A stretch of 15,554 nt of DNA, taken from contig USHF01000014.1 of assembly GCA_900554465.1 (NCBI GenBank), positions 1-15,554 on the forward strand, in the 5' to 3' direction. The translations under genes were made by a program, and so were the position numbers. The notes under the pieces are model-generated. The model made no database searches and was not told the origin of the DNA. It was given only the letters and a program-made list of their open reading frames with translations. This DNA is from an uncultured Collinsella sp. (GTDB taxonomy: Bacteria > Actinomycetota > Coriobacteriia > Coriobacteriales > Coriobacteriaceae). Below, piece after piece: positions 5,824 through 13,998 of this stretch (position 1 is the stretch's first letter; the number at the start of each line of letters is the position of its first letter).

Positions 5824-7425
5824 GTGTCTGCAACCATCAAACCCTTCACCGACGAGTTCGAAGAGTATGGTCGCGATGAGTCTCGCGCATCGGGCGAGGC
5901 CTCGAACATCTCGTTTCCGACAACGGAAGACGAGGTCCGTGCCATTTTGGAAAAGCTCCATGCCGAGCGTGTCCCGGTAACGGTTCAGGGCGCCCGAACC
6001 GGCCTTGCCGCCGGTGCCGTGCCCCACGGCGGGCATATCCTCAATACTTCCCGTATGAATCGCTACTTGGGCCTTCGCCGCGATGAACAAGGCCAATTTC
6101 TGCTGCACGTGGAGCCGGGCGTTGTGCTCTCGGAGCTGCGCAAGCAGCTGAGCAAGAAGGTGCTGCCGACTGCTGGTTGGGACCAGGCATCGCTTGAGGC
6201 CTACGAGGAGTTCCAAGAGGCCCCCGAGCAGTTCTTTCCCACCGATCCCACCGAGACGTCTGCCTGTCTGGGCGGCATGGCGGCATGTAACGCCTCTGGT
6301 GCCCGCAGCTACGCCTACGGTCCCATGCGCCCGCATATCACGGGACTCCACGTCGCACTGGCTGATGGCGATTTGCTTGAGCTTCAGCGTGGCGAGGCTT
6401 TTGCCCAGGGCCGCCACCTGTCGCTCGTGACGGCAGCGGGCCGTACGCTCGAGCTCGATCTTCCCGGCTATACCATGCCCAAGACAAAAAATGCCTCAGG
6501 CTATTTCGTTGCGGACGAAATGGACGTCATCGACCTCTTTATCGGCGCTTGCGGCACGCTCGGCGTTATCACCGAGCTCGAGATTGCCCTGCAAGCGGCA
6601 CCTGCAGTCGTTTGGGGTGTGAGCTGCTTTTTCGATAGCGAAGACAAGGCCGTGTCCTTTACCGATTCCGTGCGCCCCGTCCTGTCCCATGCCGCCGCTA
6701 TTGAGTATTTCGATGCTGGCGCCCTGGATATCCTGCGTCGCCAGCGCGAGCAGTCGACAGCGTTTGCCTCGCTGCCGGCGCTCGACGACGGGGCAAAGGT
6801 CTGTGTCTACGTGGAGCTCGACTGCGATGACGAGGCGCAGGCGACCGAGGAGCTGTACCACCTTGGATGGGTGCTGGAGTTTGCGGGCGGCCGCGACGAT
6901 GCGACATGGGTCGCGCGCACCGAGGTCGATCGCGAGTGTCAGCGGTTCTTCCGCCACGCGGTGCCCGAGAGCGTCAACATGCTTATCGACGAGCGTCGCC
7001 GCACGGATCCCACCATCACCAAACTGGGTTCGGACATGTCGGTGCCCAATGCACGCCTTGCCGATGTCATCGCCCTTTATCGTCGTACGTTGGCCGAAAG
7101 CGGGCTTGAATCTGCTGCCTGGGGTCACATCGGCAACAACCATCTGCATGTGAACATCCTTCCGCGCGATGCGCAAGACTACCGTCGCGGTGGAGAACTC
7201 TTTGCCCAGTGGGCTTCCGAGGTCACGGCCATGGGCGGTGCCGTTTCTGCCGAGCATGGCGTCGGCAAGATCAAGGCGGGCTTCTTGGAGACGATGTACG
7301 GTCACGAGGCCATGGTCGAGTCGGCGCGGCTCAAGCTCCAGCTCGATCCTGCCGGGCAGCTGGGTCGCGGCAACCTGTTTGCGGAGAAGCTCTTGGATGA
7401 GCTCGTCCAGAAGGGGGGCGCGTGA
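5824..7425 (+). CDS. FAD-linked 2-hydroxyacid (probably D-lactate) dehydrogenase, LctD/GlcD type
   Basis: This 533-aa cytoplasmic flavoprotein oxidises a 2-hydroxyacid, most likely D-lactate, to the keto acid, and passes electrons to the Etf encoded downstream. The N-terminal FAD_binding_4 domain shows VPVTVQGARTGLAAGAVP (about 50-67), PTDPTETSACLGGMAACNASGARSYAYG (139-166), a KNASGY block (222-227) and GACGTLGVITELEIAL (241-256). The C-terminal FAD-oxidase domain carries WGHIGNNHLHVNILPR (about 433-448) and the AEHGVGKIK motif near 475. The start is GTG at 5824, with AAAGGGGAG upstream. Its stop is within a few bases of the etfB start, so the three genes form an operon. Glycolate or 2-hydroxyglutarate are alternative substrates; the bifurcating Etf partners favour lactate. 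No lactate permease is linked. Confidence 0.85.
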   Translation: MSATIKPFTDEFEEYGRDESRASGEASNISFPTTEDEVRAILEKLHAERVPVTVQGARTGLAAGAVPHGGHILNTSRMNRYLGLRRDEQGQFLLHVEPGVVLSELRKQLSKKVLPTAGWDQASLEAYEEFQEAPEQFFPTDPTETSACLGGMAACNASGARSYAYGPMRPHITGLHVALADGDLLELQRGEAFAQGRHLSLVTAAGRTLELDLPGYTMPKTKNASGYFVADEMDVIDLFIGACGTLGVITELEIALQAAPAVVWGVSCFFDSEDKAVSFTDSVRPVLSHAAAIEYFDAGALDILRRQREQSTAFASLPALDDGAKVCVYVELDCDDEAQATEELYHLGWVLEFAGGRDDATWVARTEVDRECQRFFRHAVPESVNMLIDERRRTDPTITKLGSDMSVPNARLADVIALYRRTLAESGLESAAWGHIGNNHLHVNILPRDAQDYRRGGELFAQWASEVTAMGGAVSAEHGVGKIKAGFLETMYGHEAMVESARLKLQLDPAGQLGRGNLFAEKLLDELVQKGGA

Positions 7426-7427
7426 AG

Positions 7428-8243
7428 ATGAGCGATTTCCATATGGTGGTGTGCGTCAAGGCGGTGCCCGGAAGCACCGAGGTCAAGATGGACCCCAAGA
7501 CCAATACTATCGTGCGTGATGGCAAACAGGCGGTCATTAACCCGTTCGATGCAAGCGCCCTCGAATGCGCGCTGGCGCTGAAAGACGACTTTATCGGCTT
7601 TGGCATGGACGTGCGCGTAACGGTGGTGTCGATGGGCATCCCCGCGACCGAGTCGCTGCTGCGCGACTGCATCGCCCGAGGCGCCGATGACGCACTGCTG
7701 CTAACCGATCGCGCCTTTGCAGGTGCCGATACCCTGGCAACCACCTATGCCCTTAAGTGCGGCATCGAGGCGCTCGACGAGGACTTCGACCTGCTCATCT
7801 GCGGCAAGATGGCGGTGGATGGCGATACGGCCCAGATTGGTCCCGAGCTTGCCGGTGCCTTTGAGATTCCCTGCGTGACCGACGTGAGCTGCGTGCAGAG
7901 CGCGGGCTTTACGACGTGTGGCTCGCTGGCGCTCGTTCACGGATGCGATGCCGGCGAGGAGACGGTGTGCCTGGAGATGCCGTGCGCGATGACGACTGCC
8001 AAGGAGATTGGCCAGTTGCGTATGCCGAGTATTGCCGGTATTCGCGCGGCAGAGGAGGCGGACGTGCGCGTGGTCAGTGCCGCCGACGTGAACGCCGACC
8101 CCGCGCGTTGCGGTCTTGCCGGGTCGCCGACACAGGTCGTGCGCTCGTTTGTGCCCGACCGTGACCAAACGTGCAAGGCCGTTGAGGGGACGGCGTCCGA
8201 GCAGGCGGTAGAACTTGCCAAGATTATCGAGGGGATGGCATAG
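7428..8243 (+). CDS. etfB: Electron transfer flavoprotein beta subunit (bifurcating type)
   Basis: This 271-aa EtfB/FixA-family protein pairs with EtfA, binds the FAD that receives NADH electrons in bifurcating Etfs, and contacts the dehydrogenase. Recognisable blocks are MVVCVKAVPG, NPFDASALECALALKD, the DRAFAGADTLATTYAL stretch, and LLICGKMAVDGDTAQIGPELA, the last two typical of bifurcating Etf. Known lactate-dehydrogenase systems use NAD+ as acceptor and drive the reaction with reduced ferredoxin, confurcating electrons. The start is uncertain: GTG at 7422 overlaps the upstream stop (GTGA), while ATG at 7428 has better spacing from the purine-rich site AAGGGGGG, and the family usually begins a few residues before VVCVK. 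The stop TAG is directly followed by the etfA ATG. Confidence 0.9.
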   Translation: MSDFHMVVCVKAVPGSTEVKMDPKTNTIVRDGKQAVINPFDASALECALALKDDFIGFGMDVRVTVVSMGIPATESLLRDCIARGADDALLLTDRAFAGADTLATTYALKCGIEALDEDFDLLICGKMAVDGDTAQIGPELAGAFEIPCVTDVSCVQSAGFTTCGSLALVHGCDAGEETVCLEMPCAMTTAKEIGQLRMPSIAGIRAAEEADVRVVSAADVNADPARCGLAGSPTQVVRSFVPDRDQTCKAVEGTASEQAVELAKIIEGMA

Positions 8244-9449
8244 ATGAGCGGACTGATTATCGATAGCGAAGCCTGTATCGGCTGCGGTCGCTGCGTTCGC
8301 GCCTGTGCCTCGGGCGGCATCGTAGTGGAAGGCGGGCGACCCAACCGATGCGCCCACGTAACCGACGGCTGCATCCTATGCGGTGGGTGCGTCGACGCCT
8401 GCCCTGTCAACGCTATCTCGATCGAGCGTGACGAGGCCGCTGGTGCGGTGGACCTTGATGCATATCGAGACATTTGGGTCTTCGTGCAGACTGACGAGCG
8501 CGACGCCGTGGCTCCCGTGGCCTACGAGCTCATGGGCAAGGGGCGCGAGCTTGCCGATGCTCGCGGCTGCCGTCTGGTGGCACTGGTCGGTATGGGCCCC
8601 GAGGGTTCTCTCGGTGACCTGGAGCATCTGGTTTGCGCGGGCGCCGACGAAGTCCTGGCCTGTCGCGACGAGCGCCTGCGCCAAAACGATGCGGAGGTCT
8701 ACGCCCACTTGATCTGCGATTTGGTAGCCGAACGCAAACCCGAGGCCATTCTGTACGGCGCGACCGCCTTTGGTCGCGAGCTGGCGCCCGGTGTGGCCGT
8801 GCGCTTGCAGACGGGCCTTACGGCCGATTGCACGGTGCTTTCGATGGATACGGAGACGGGTCTGCTGCAGCAGACGCGCCCGGCGTTTGGCGGCAACCTG
8901 ATGGCCACCATTATCTGCCCCAACCACCGTCCTCAGATGGCAACGGTGCGCCCCGGCATCTTTAAGGCGCCCGAGTTTGACTATAGTCGCTCCGGCACGA
9001 TTGCCCAGGTAGTGCTAGCGGATGACGTTAAGGCCCGTGTCGAGATCTCGATTCCCGCCGAGGAGTGGAGGCAGCAGGCCTCGATCGCCGATGCCGAGCG
9101 CCTGGTCGTGGTGGGCCGCGGCATTGGCTCCAAGAAGAATCTGCCCCTGATGCGAAGGCTCGCCGAGGCTCTGGGAGCCGAGCTTGGTTGCACGCGACCT
9201 GTCGTGGAGGCCGGCTGGTTGGAGTATCGCCATCAGATTGGCCAGACCGGCGTATCGGTTTCGCCCAAGCTTCTCGTGAGTATCGGTGTTTCGGGCGCCA
9301 TCCAGCATCTTGCCGGCATCGGTGGGGCGGAGTGCATTATCGCCATTAACGAGGACCCGGATGCCCCCATTTTCGGTGCTGCCCAGTACAAGGTTGTTGG
9401 GGACGCCGTCGAGGTCGTCGAGGAGCTGCTGGCCCAGCTTGAGCGCTAG
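8244..9449 (+). CDS. etfA: Electron transfer flavoprotein alpha subunit with N-terminal two-cluster ferredoxin domain
   Basis: This 401-aa protein has a ferredoxin-like extension (residues 1 to about 62) with two complete CxxCxxCxxxC sets: C11, C14, C17, C21 and C43, C46, C49, C53, predicting two [4Fe-4S] clusters. The Etf alpha part has FAD-contact blocks LYGATAFGRELAPGVA, QTRPAFGGNLMATI, PNHRPQMATVRPG, and the C-terminal IGQTGVSVSPKLLVSIGVSGAIQHLAG with INEDPDAPIFGAAQYKVVGD. Such extended EtfA proteins are known from bifurcating lactate and caffeyl-CoA systems, where the extension links to ferredoxin. It begins one base after the etfB stop, so coexpression is certain. Its TAG stop shares CTAG with the stop of the opposing HD-domain gene. 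Confidence 0.93.
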   Translation: MSGLIIDSEACIGCGRCVRACASGGIVVEGGRPNRCAHVTDGCILCGGCVDACPVNAISIERDEAAGAVDLDAYRDIWVFVQTDERDAVAPVAYELMGKGRELADARGCRLVALVGMGPEGSLGDLEHLVCAGADEVLACRDERLRQNDAEVYAHLICDLVAERKPEAILYGATAFGRELAPGVAVRLQTGLTADCTVLSMDTETGLLQQTRPAFGGNLMATIICPNHRPQMATVRPGIFKAPEFDYSRSGTIAQVVLADDVKARVEISIPAEEWRQQASIADAERLVVVGRGIGSKKNLPLMRRLAEALGAELGCTRPVVEAGWLEYRHQIGQTGVSVSPKLLVSIGVSGAIQHLAGIGGAECIIAINEDPDAPIFGAAQYKVVGDAVEVVEELLAQLER

Positions 9450-10258
9450 GCGCGCGCCAGCCAGTCGCGCATCTCGTCCTTTAGGCGGCTCCAGGCTGCC
9501 TGCGTGGCGGGGTCGGTAAAGGGGCGCGTAATGCCAAAGGGCGCGTCGAGCAGGCGGTAGATATCGCCCTGCTCGCGCGCCAGCGCGCGGCTCGCTGGAT
9601 AGACGAGCTCAAACATAAAGCAGATGAGTCCCACCAGGTAGTCTGCGGGCTCGTTGCGTTCATCGCGTGCGACGCAGCGGTGCTCGTCAAAGGCGGCAAG
9701 TGTCGGCGACGAGAAACGGCTGCCGAGAAACGTCTTCTCGTCCACCTTGAGGATGGTGTCGACGGTGCTGTCGGCGATGGTGCGCATAATGTCGATCTTG
9801 TCACCATCGCGCACGATATCGCAGAAGCTCCGCGTGCGCTCGTCGAGCTGCGCGGGTAGACGGAAATCGCTGTGATAGGCAATGCTCGCTCGGATGAGCT
9901 CATCTTCTGCCGGGTCATCGATAAAGTCGCGGATGCTCGTTACGGCGGGTGCATCGGCGGGATTCTCGCCAAAGAGGACCTCGATGCCCAGCGCTGCATG
10001 GCCCATGCTCTCGGCGTCCTTAAAGGTGTCCCAGCGCCGCAACTGCTCAAAGCGGCCCATATCGTGTAGCAGGCCGCAAAGCCATGCCAGGTCAATATCT
10101 TCTGACGACCAGCCCTGCTCGCGTGCTACGGCATCGCATGCCTCGGCCACGTGGTACGTATGCTCGATTTTGAGCGCGATGCGTGGGTTAGTGGCGTCGT
10201 AGGCATCGGTGTAGCTTTTGAAGGCCGCGCGCGCCCGGTCTCGATCGATAGCTGTCAT
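9446..10258 (-). CDS. HD-domain metal-dependent phosphohydrolase
   Basis: This 270-aa soluble protein has the HD superfamily metal-ligand pattern in order: H33 (IEHTYHV), H65-D66 (LLHDMGRFEQ), H87 (GHAALGIEVLFG), H129 (ASIAYHSDF) and D151/D153 (VRDGDKIDIMR). The extra histidines between HD and the final Asp suit a two-metal site, as in HD-GYP-like enzymes, but no GYP motif is present. The substrate, perhaps a nucleotide or phosphorylated metabolite, cannot be told from sequence. It starts at ATG 10258 with AGGAAG seven bases upstream. It is divergent from azlC and convergent with etfA, with a 4-base overlap of stop codons, so no terminator lies between them. Confidence 0.88.
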   Translation of the reverse strand: MTAIDRDRARAAFKSYTDAYDATNPRIALKIEHTYHVAEACDAVAREQGWSSEDIDLAWLCGLLHDMGRFEQLRRWDTFKDAESMGHAALGIEVLFGENPADAPAVTSIRDFIDDPAEDELIRASIAYHSDFRLPAQLDERTRSFCDIVRDGDKIDIMRTIADSTVDTILKVDEKTFLGSRFSSPTLAAFDEHRCVARDERNEPADYLVGLICFMFELVYPASRALAREQGDIYRLLDAPFGITRPFTDPATQAAWSRLKDEMRDWLARA

Positions 10259-10384
10259 AATGACTTCCTAAAAAGTTGTGTCTTTCGATCCGGTGGCAAT
10301 TGTAGGTGAACTCGGTTGCTGTCGGATGATGATTCTGCCGTGTCGCTACATGCGGCTCGGAGACCTTGTCAGGATGAGAAGCGT

Positions 10385-11077
10385 ATGGTGCTCAAAATCG
10401 TTAGAACCGTCTGGCCAGTGATGCTTACCTATGTTGCAATAGGCGCGCCGTGCGGAATGATCATGGGGCAGACGGGAATGGAACCCTGGATGGTCTTTGC
10501 TCTGAGCAGCACGTTCGTGACGGGCAGCGGGCAGTTTATGATCTGCAATCTGTGGCTGGCAGGTGTGCCTGCGGCGTCGATCGTCGCGAGCGTCGCCGCA
10601 ATCTCCTCGCGCTTTGCGCTTTACTCGGCATCGATCGCTCCGCATCTGACGGGTGCCTCGAAGCGTCAGACGCTGGCTGTTGCCGCGACGCTTACCGAGG
10701 AGGCATACGGCATCTCGCTTGCCAAGCTGGTTGAGGGGGAGGATTGGGGCCCGCGCGAATCCTTCGTGCTCAACGTGATCCTCATCGCGACATGGGGCGC
10801 TTCGTGCACGATGGGTGCCATCGTCGGTGCCGTTGTCGATGTTCCCACCGCTATTGCGAGTTTTGTCTGCACGTCGCTCTTTATCTGTCTACTCTTTTCG
10901 CAGCGGCTGTCGCGCGGCAACGTTGTCGCGGCGGTTTCGGGCGCGGTGTCCGTCGCCGTATGCAAGTTCTTGGGCCTCACGAGTATTGCCGTGCCGGCAA
11001 GCGTCGTGGTCGGCATTGCCATTGCGCTGGCGTGCGATGCTGTATTAGACGGAAGAGGTGCCCGCGATGCCCGTTAA
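10385..11077 (+). CDS. azlC: AzlC family branched-chain amino acid exporter, large subunit
   Basis: This 230-aa membrane protein with about six to eight helices matches AzlC, which with AzlD exports branched-chain amino acids and analogues such as azaleucine. Markers are the GAPCGMIMG entry helix, SSTFVTGSGQFMICNLW, the SSRFALYSASIAPHL segment, and TLTEEAYGISL. The start was set at ATG 10385, next to the first helix (MVLKIVRTVWPVMLTYVAIG), as in family members; the frame is open to a TTG at 10316, and a GTG lies at 10340, but those upstream residues look non-homologous. It overlaps azlD by 11 bases. Confidence 0.85.
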   Translation: MVLKIVRTVWPVMLTYVAIGAPCGMIMGQTGMEPWMVFALSSTFVTGSGQFMICNLWLAGVPAASIVASVAAISSRFALYSASIAPHLTGASKRQTLAVAATLTEEAYGISLAKLVEGEDWGPRESFVLNVILIATWGASCTMGAIVGAVVDVPTAIASFVCTSLFICLLFSQRLSRGNVVAAVSGAVSVAVCKFLGLTSIAVPASVVVGIAIALACDAVLDGRGARDAR

Positions 11078-11390
11078 CGAGTTCTTGGTTCTGTGGCTGT
11101 CGTCGTGGGCTGCTATCGCGTTCTTTCGCATCGCGCCGGCGTTTGCCTTGCGCGGGAGAACGCTGTCGCCCCGCATTACCGAGGCCCTGGGTTATATCCC
11201 GCCCGCTGCCTTTGCCGCGCTGGTCGCCAACGACTTGGTGGGCCCCGGGGCGTTCGACGCGGGACTCTGGCCTGCCTTGGTTCCCTGGATTGCGGCTGCC
11301 GGCGTCGTGGTGGTGGCAATCAGGACAAAGTCGATGTTGTGGTGCTGTGTTTCGGGCATCGTGCTCTATATCGTTTTGAGCCTCGTATAA
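11067..11390 (+). CDS. azlD: AzlD family branched-chain amino acid exporter, small subunit
   Basis: This 107-aa hydrophobic protein with about four helices (ALGYIPPAAFAALVAND and the VVVVAIRTKSMLWCCVSGIVLYIVL stretch) is the usual partner of AzlC. It starts at ATG 11067, eight bases after GAAGAGG; an in-frame GTG at 11058 is less likely. The overlap with azlC implies translational coupling and equal expression. No regulator such as an Lrp-type protein is adjacent. Confidence 0.88.
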   Translation: MPVNEFLVLWLSSWAAIAFFRIAPAFALRGRTLSPRITEALGYIPPAAFAALVANDLVGPGAFDAGLWPALVPWIAAAGVVVVAIRTKSMLWCCVSGIVLYIVLSLV

Positions 11391-11531
11391 GAGCGGGACA
11401 CGTTTAGCATCCCGGCCAACGAATCCAATTTTTCACCGAGCTGGTCTATTTCTTCTGGTACCATGGTCAAACTTTACTGTAGCAAAGCGTGACGTGGGCT
11501 TTTGTACCCCGTCAGCGGAAATGGGGGTTTC

Positions 11532-12554
11532 ATGGCACAGGAAGCGACCGCCAACGAGCAAAAGAAATTCAAGGTCCCGCGCATCCCGGGCGACATCATG
11601 ATCTATCCGATGATCGTCGGTCTTTTGCTCAACACCTTCTGCCCGCAGGTTTTTGAGATCGGCGGCTTCTTTACGGCTGCCTGCCGCGGTGGCTCCAATA
11701 CCATCGTCGCCGCGATCCTGCTGTTTGTGGGCGCCGGCATCAGCTTTAAGTCCACGCCGGGTGCCATCAAGACCGGTATCGTCGTGCTGATCCCCAAGCT
11801 GGTCGTCGCAGCGGCTCTCGGCCTGGGCGTGGCATATTTCTTTAACGACAACTTCCTGGGTCTGAGCTCCGTGTCTATCATCGGCGGCATCACGTTTTGC
11901 AACATGGCGCTCTATACGGGCATCATGGGCGAGTTCGGCGATGAGTCCGAGCAGGGCGCCGTCGGTATCCTGTTCTTTACGGCTGGCCCCGCCGTCACGA
12001 TGATCATCCTCGGTGTTTCCGGCCTCGCCAACATTCCCATTGGCACCATTATCGGCTCCATCTTGCCACTCGTTATTGGCATGGTTCTGGGCAACCTGTT
12101 CCCGTTTATCAAGAACCTGCTGGTTCCCGGTGCCAATCCCGCGATTGCCGTCATCGGATTTCAGCTCGGTGCGTCCATGAGCCTGTCGAGCTTTATCACC
12201 GGCGGTATTTCCGGCATCTTGCTGGGCCTTGTCACGCTGTTTGTCGTCGGTCCCATCACCTTTGCGTTCGAGCGTCTGTGCGGCGGCAATGGCAAGGCCG
12301 CTGTGGCTTGCTCCACCATTGCCGGCACGGCTATGACCACACCGGTTGCCCTCGCCGAGGTCGCACCGCGTTACGCCGAGCTTGCGCCCACCGCGTACGC
12401 TCAGATCGCCACCGCCGTTATCATCACGGCGATCATGGCTCCGATTCTGACTGGCTGGGTCGACAAGAAGTTCTGCCAAGGCAAGGAGGATCTGTCGCCT
12501 GTCGGTGTCGAGGCCATCGAGGAGGCCGTCGCGACTGACATCGATGGCGAGTAG
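11532..12554 (+). CDS. kdgT: 2-keto-3-deoxygluconate permease (KdgT family)
   Basis: This 340-aa protein with about ten membrane helices matches the KdgT family, which imports 2-keto-3-deoxygluconate, a product of pectin and polyuronate breakdown, by proton symport. Recognisable are IMIYPMIVGLLLNTFCPQ, FVGAGISFKSTPGAIKTG, GGITFCNMALYTGIMGEFGDE, and the AGTAMTTPVALAE block. Length is close to the family norm. The start is ATG 11532, preceded by GGGGG; the frame continues to a non-ATG start at 11502, without homology. No KDG kinase, aldolase or pectinolytic gene is in the window, so substrate is assigned by family only. Two tandem hairpins follow the gene. Confidence 0.88.
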   Translation: MAQEATANEQKKFKVPRIPGDIMIYPMIVGLLLNTFCPQVFEIGGFFTAACRGGSNTIVAAILLFVGAGISFKSTPGAIKTGIVVLIPKLVVAAALGLGVAYFFNDNFLGLSSVSIIGGITFCNMALYTGIMGEFGDESEQGAVGILFFTAGPAVTMIILGVSGLANIPIGTIIGSILPLVIGMVLGNLFPFIKNLLVPGANPAIAVIGFQLGASMSLSSFITGGISGILLGLVTLFVVGPITFAFERLCGGNGKAAVACSTIAGTAMTTPVALAEVAPRYAELAPTAYAQIATAVIITAIMAPILTGWVDKKFCQGKEDLSPVGVEAIEEAVATDIDGE

Positions 12555-12603
12555 CAATCGATACCCATCAATGATGCCGGCGTGTGCAATTCGCGCCGTA
12601 TGG

Positions 12604-12643
12604 GCGCCCGAACAGAAACTGTTTTGCAGTGATGTTCGGGCGC
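12604..12643 (+). terminator. Hairpin downstream of kdgT, first of two
   Basis: GCGCCCGAACA and TGTTCGGGCGC form a perfect 11-bp stem around an 18-base loop that itself folds (ACTG, TTTTG, CAGT). The tract after it (TCTGCTATTAT) is only moderately T-rich. It begins 50 bases after the kdgT stop, and probably ends the kdgT message or protects its 3' end. Confidence 0.6.
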
Positions 12644-12654
12644 TCTGCTATTAT

Positions 12655-12690
12655 CCCCTTTACCCCTGCGGAGTAAAGGGGTGTTTATTG
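12655..12690 (+). terminator. Second hairpin downstream of kdgT with T-rich tail
   Basis: CCCCTTTAC and GTAAAGGGG form a perfect 9-bp stem with a 9-base loop, followed by TGTTTATTG. It lies 12 bases after the first hairpin, and 46 bases upstream of the diguanylate cyclase start, so it should separate the two transcripts. The tail is short, so attenuation is an alternative. Confidence 0.6.
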
Positions 12691-12735
12691 CCCTGATTCG
12701 AATTGGGCGATTCTGACCACTTGGGTATTGAAGGG

Positions 12736-13887
12736 ATGGCGCTAGTGGTTAAGGCACTCAAGATTGAGATATTCGTGCTATGCATGATTGTTCTTATCGG
12801 GCTTGCCGTGCGAAGTCGTCGCTCCTTGTTCTCGAGCACCCAGCAGCTATTGTTTAGCATGCTTGGCTACACCTCTGCCGCGTACATATTATTCGATATG
12901 ATCTGGACGCTTTCGGACGGTGTGGACGGCACGTTGGGCATTGCTGCCAACTGGATTTCCAACGCGGTTTCGTTTTCGCTCTTTGCTATCGCGTGTCTCA
13001 TTTGGTTTATCTATTCCGAGACGGTGCAGGGTTCTCGCCTTTTGACCTCGCGCTATAGGGTGGTGCTTGTAGCGTTGCCTACGGCTCTGGTGGTCGTGCT
13101 GGCGTTTACCAGTTACTGGACGCACGCCCTGTTCTATATCGATTCGCAGGGCGTGTATCGTCGCGGCTTTGCCTATATGATCCAGCCCATCGTCAGCTAC
13201 TGTTACGTTATACATACGTCCCTGCATGCGTTTGTGCAATCTCGCAGGGTCGAGAGCCTGCAGACGAAGGCCATCTATCGAACCTTGGCATTTTTCGCCA
13301 TTCCGGCCCTGGTGGGCGGTACCTTTCAGGTCGTATACTCGGTGCCCGGCCTTTGTGTCGGCATAATGATTAGCATGTTGCTGCTTTACATCATCTACCA
13401 GGAGCAGCTCATCTCGACCGACCCGTTGACTGGACTTAACAATCGCAACCGTTTTGAGACCTATATGCTGTCGCTCTTCTCAAATGTGGATCAGGCCGAA
13501 GATGTATATCTGCTTATGATGGACGCCGACGGCTTTAAGCAGATTAACGATCGCTATGGGCATGTGGAGGGCGACCACGCTCTTCAGGTCATATCCGCTG
13601 CGCTCAAAGAAGTCTGCTCGGCGTCTGGCGGCTTTATCGCACGTTATGGCGGCGATGAGTTCGTGGTGCTCCAAAAGGCGACGGCGGAGCAGGACATCAT
13701 AAGCCTGTGTGCGGCAATCAACGATGAGCTCGCGCGCGCCGAGGTTCCGTATCTGTTGCGGATGTCCATCGGCTACGCACGGGTTGGTGATGGCGTCGAT
13801 ACCTGGCAAGACTTGCTTCGCGCTGCCGATGCGGAGCTCTACCGTGTCAAGGCCGAGAAAAAGAAAGCTGGCATCCAGATACGCTAG
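12736..13887 (+). CDS. Membrane-bound diguanylate cyclase (seven-TM sensor plus GGDEF)
   Basis: This protein of 383 aa makes the messenger c-di-GMP from two GTP. Seven membrane helices fill the first roughly 220 residues (for example IEIFVLCMIVLIGLAV, ALPTALVVVLAFTSYW, GLCVGIMISMLLLYIIY), probably sensing a signal. The GGDEF domain starts at STDPLTGLNNRNRFE and carries MMDADGFKQINDRYGH and the RYGGDEF catalytic loop (GGDEF at bases 13648-13662), so it should be active. The RxxD product-inhibition site that usually precedes the loop is replaced by ASGG. No EAL or HD-GYP partner is adjacent. The start is not clear: ATG 12736 follows GAAGGG without spacing; TTG at 12703 or 12721 and GTG at 12745 are alternatives. 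It ends 99 bases from the convergent transporter gene. Confidence 0.87.
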   Translation: MALVVKALKIEIFVLCMIVLIGLAVRSRRSLFSSTQQLLFSMLGYTSAAYILFDMIWTLSDGVDGTLGIAANWISNAVSFSLFAIACLIWFIYSETVQGSRLLTSRYRVVLVALPTALVVVLAFTSYWTHALFYIDSQGVYRRGFAYMIQPIVSYCYVIHTSLHAFVQSRRVESLQTKAIYRTLAFFAIPALVGGTFQVVYSVPGLCVGIMISMLLLYIIYQEQLISTDPLTGLNNRNRFETYMLSLFSNVDQAEDVYLLMMDADGFKQINDRYGHVEGDHALQVISAALKEVCSASGGFIARYGGDEFVVLQKATAEQDIISLCAAINDELARAEVPYLLRMSIGYARVGDGVDTWQDLLRAADAELYRVKAEKKKAGIQIR

Positions 13888-13971
13888 ATAAAGGGGTGCA
13901 AGCTTGCGTGCATGGCGGCCCTCGGCTCTCCGATGTACTCCATTAAGCTAAAGTGTGCGAACATCCTCCCT

Positions 13972-13998
13972 AAAAAGGTGAGCTCGCTAGGCCTTTTT
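13972..13998 (-). terminator. Possible terminator overlapping the 3' end of the DMT transporter gene
   Basis: AAAAAGG and CCTTTTT form a 7-bp stem, partly within the last codons of the minus-strand gene, with T residues at the end on the minus strand. The pairs are mostly A-T and the loop is 13 bases, so it is weak; it could serve both convergent genes. Confidence 0.3.

Noticed and set aside
6496..7305. Minus-strand open frame of 269 codons inside the dehydrogenase gene
   Set aside because: The plus strand carries well conserved FAD-oxidase motifs over the same span; the antisense frame has none.
11393..11435. Possible terminator after azlD (CGGGA and TCCCG with a distant T-run)
   Set aside because: The stem is only 5 bp with an 11-base loop, and the T-run is too far away.
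11433..12557. Long minus-strand open frame (374 codons) opposite kdgT
   Set aside because: It is rich in Asp, Arg, Gly and His with no domain pattern, which is the usual antisense shadow of a GC-rich gene; the plus strand clearly encodes KdgT.
13898..13907. Palindrome GCAAGCTTGC after the diguanylate cyclase gene
   Set aside because: There is no loop for a hairpin and no T-run, so it is not a convincing terminator or operator.
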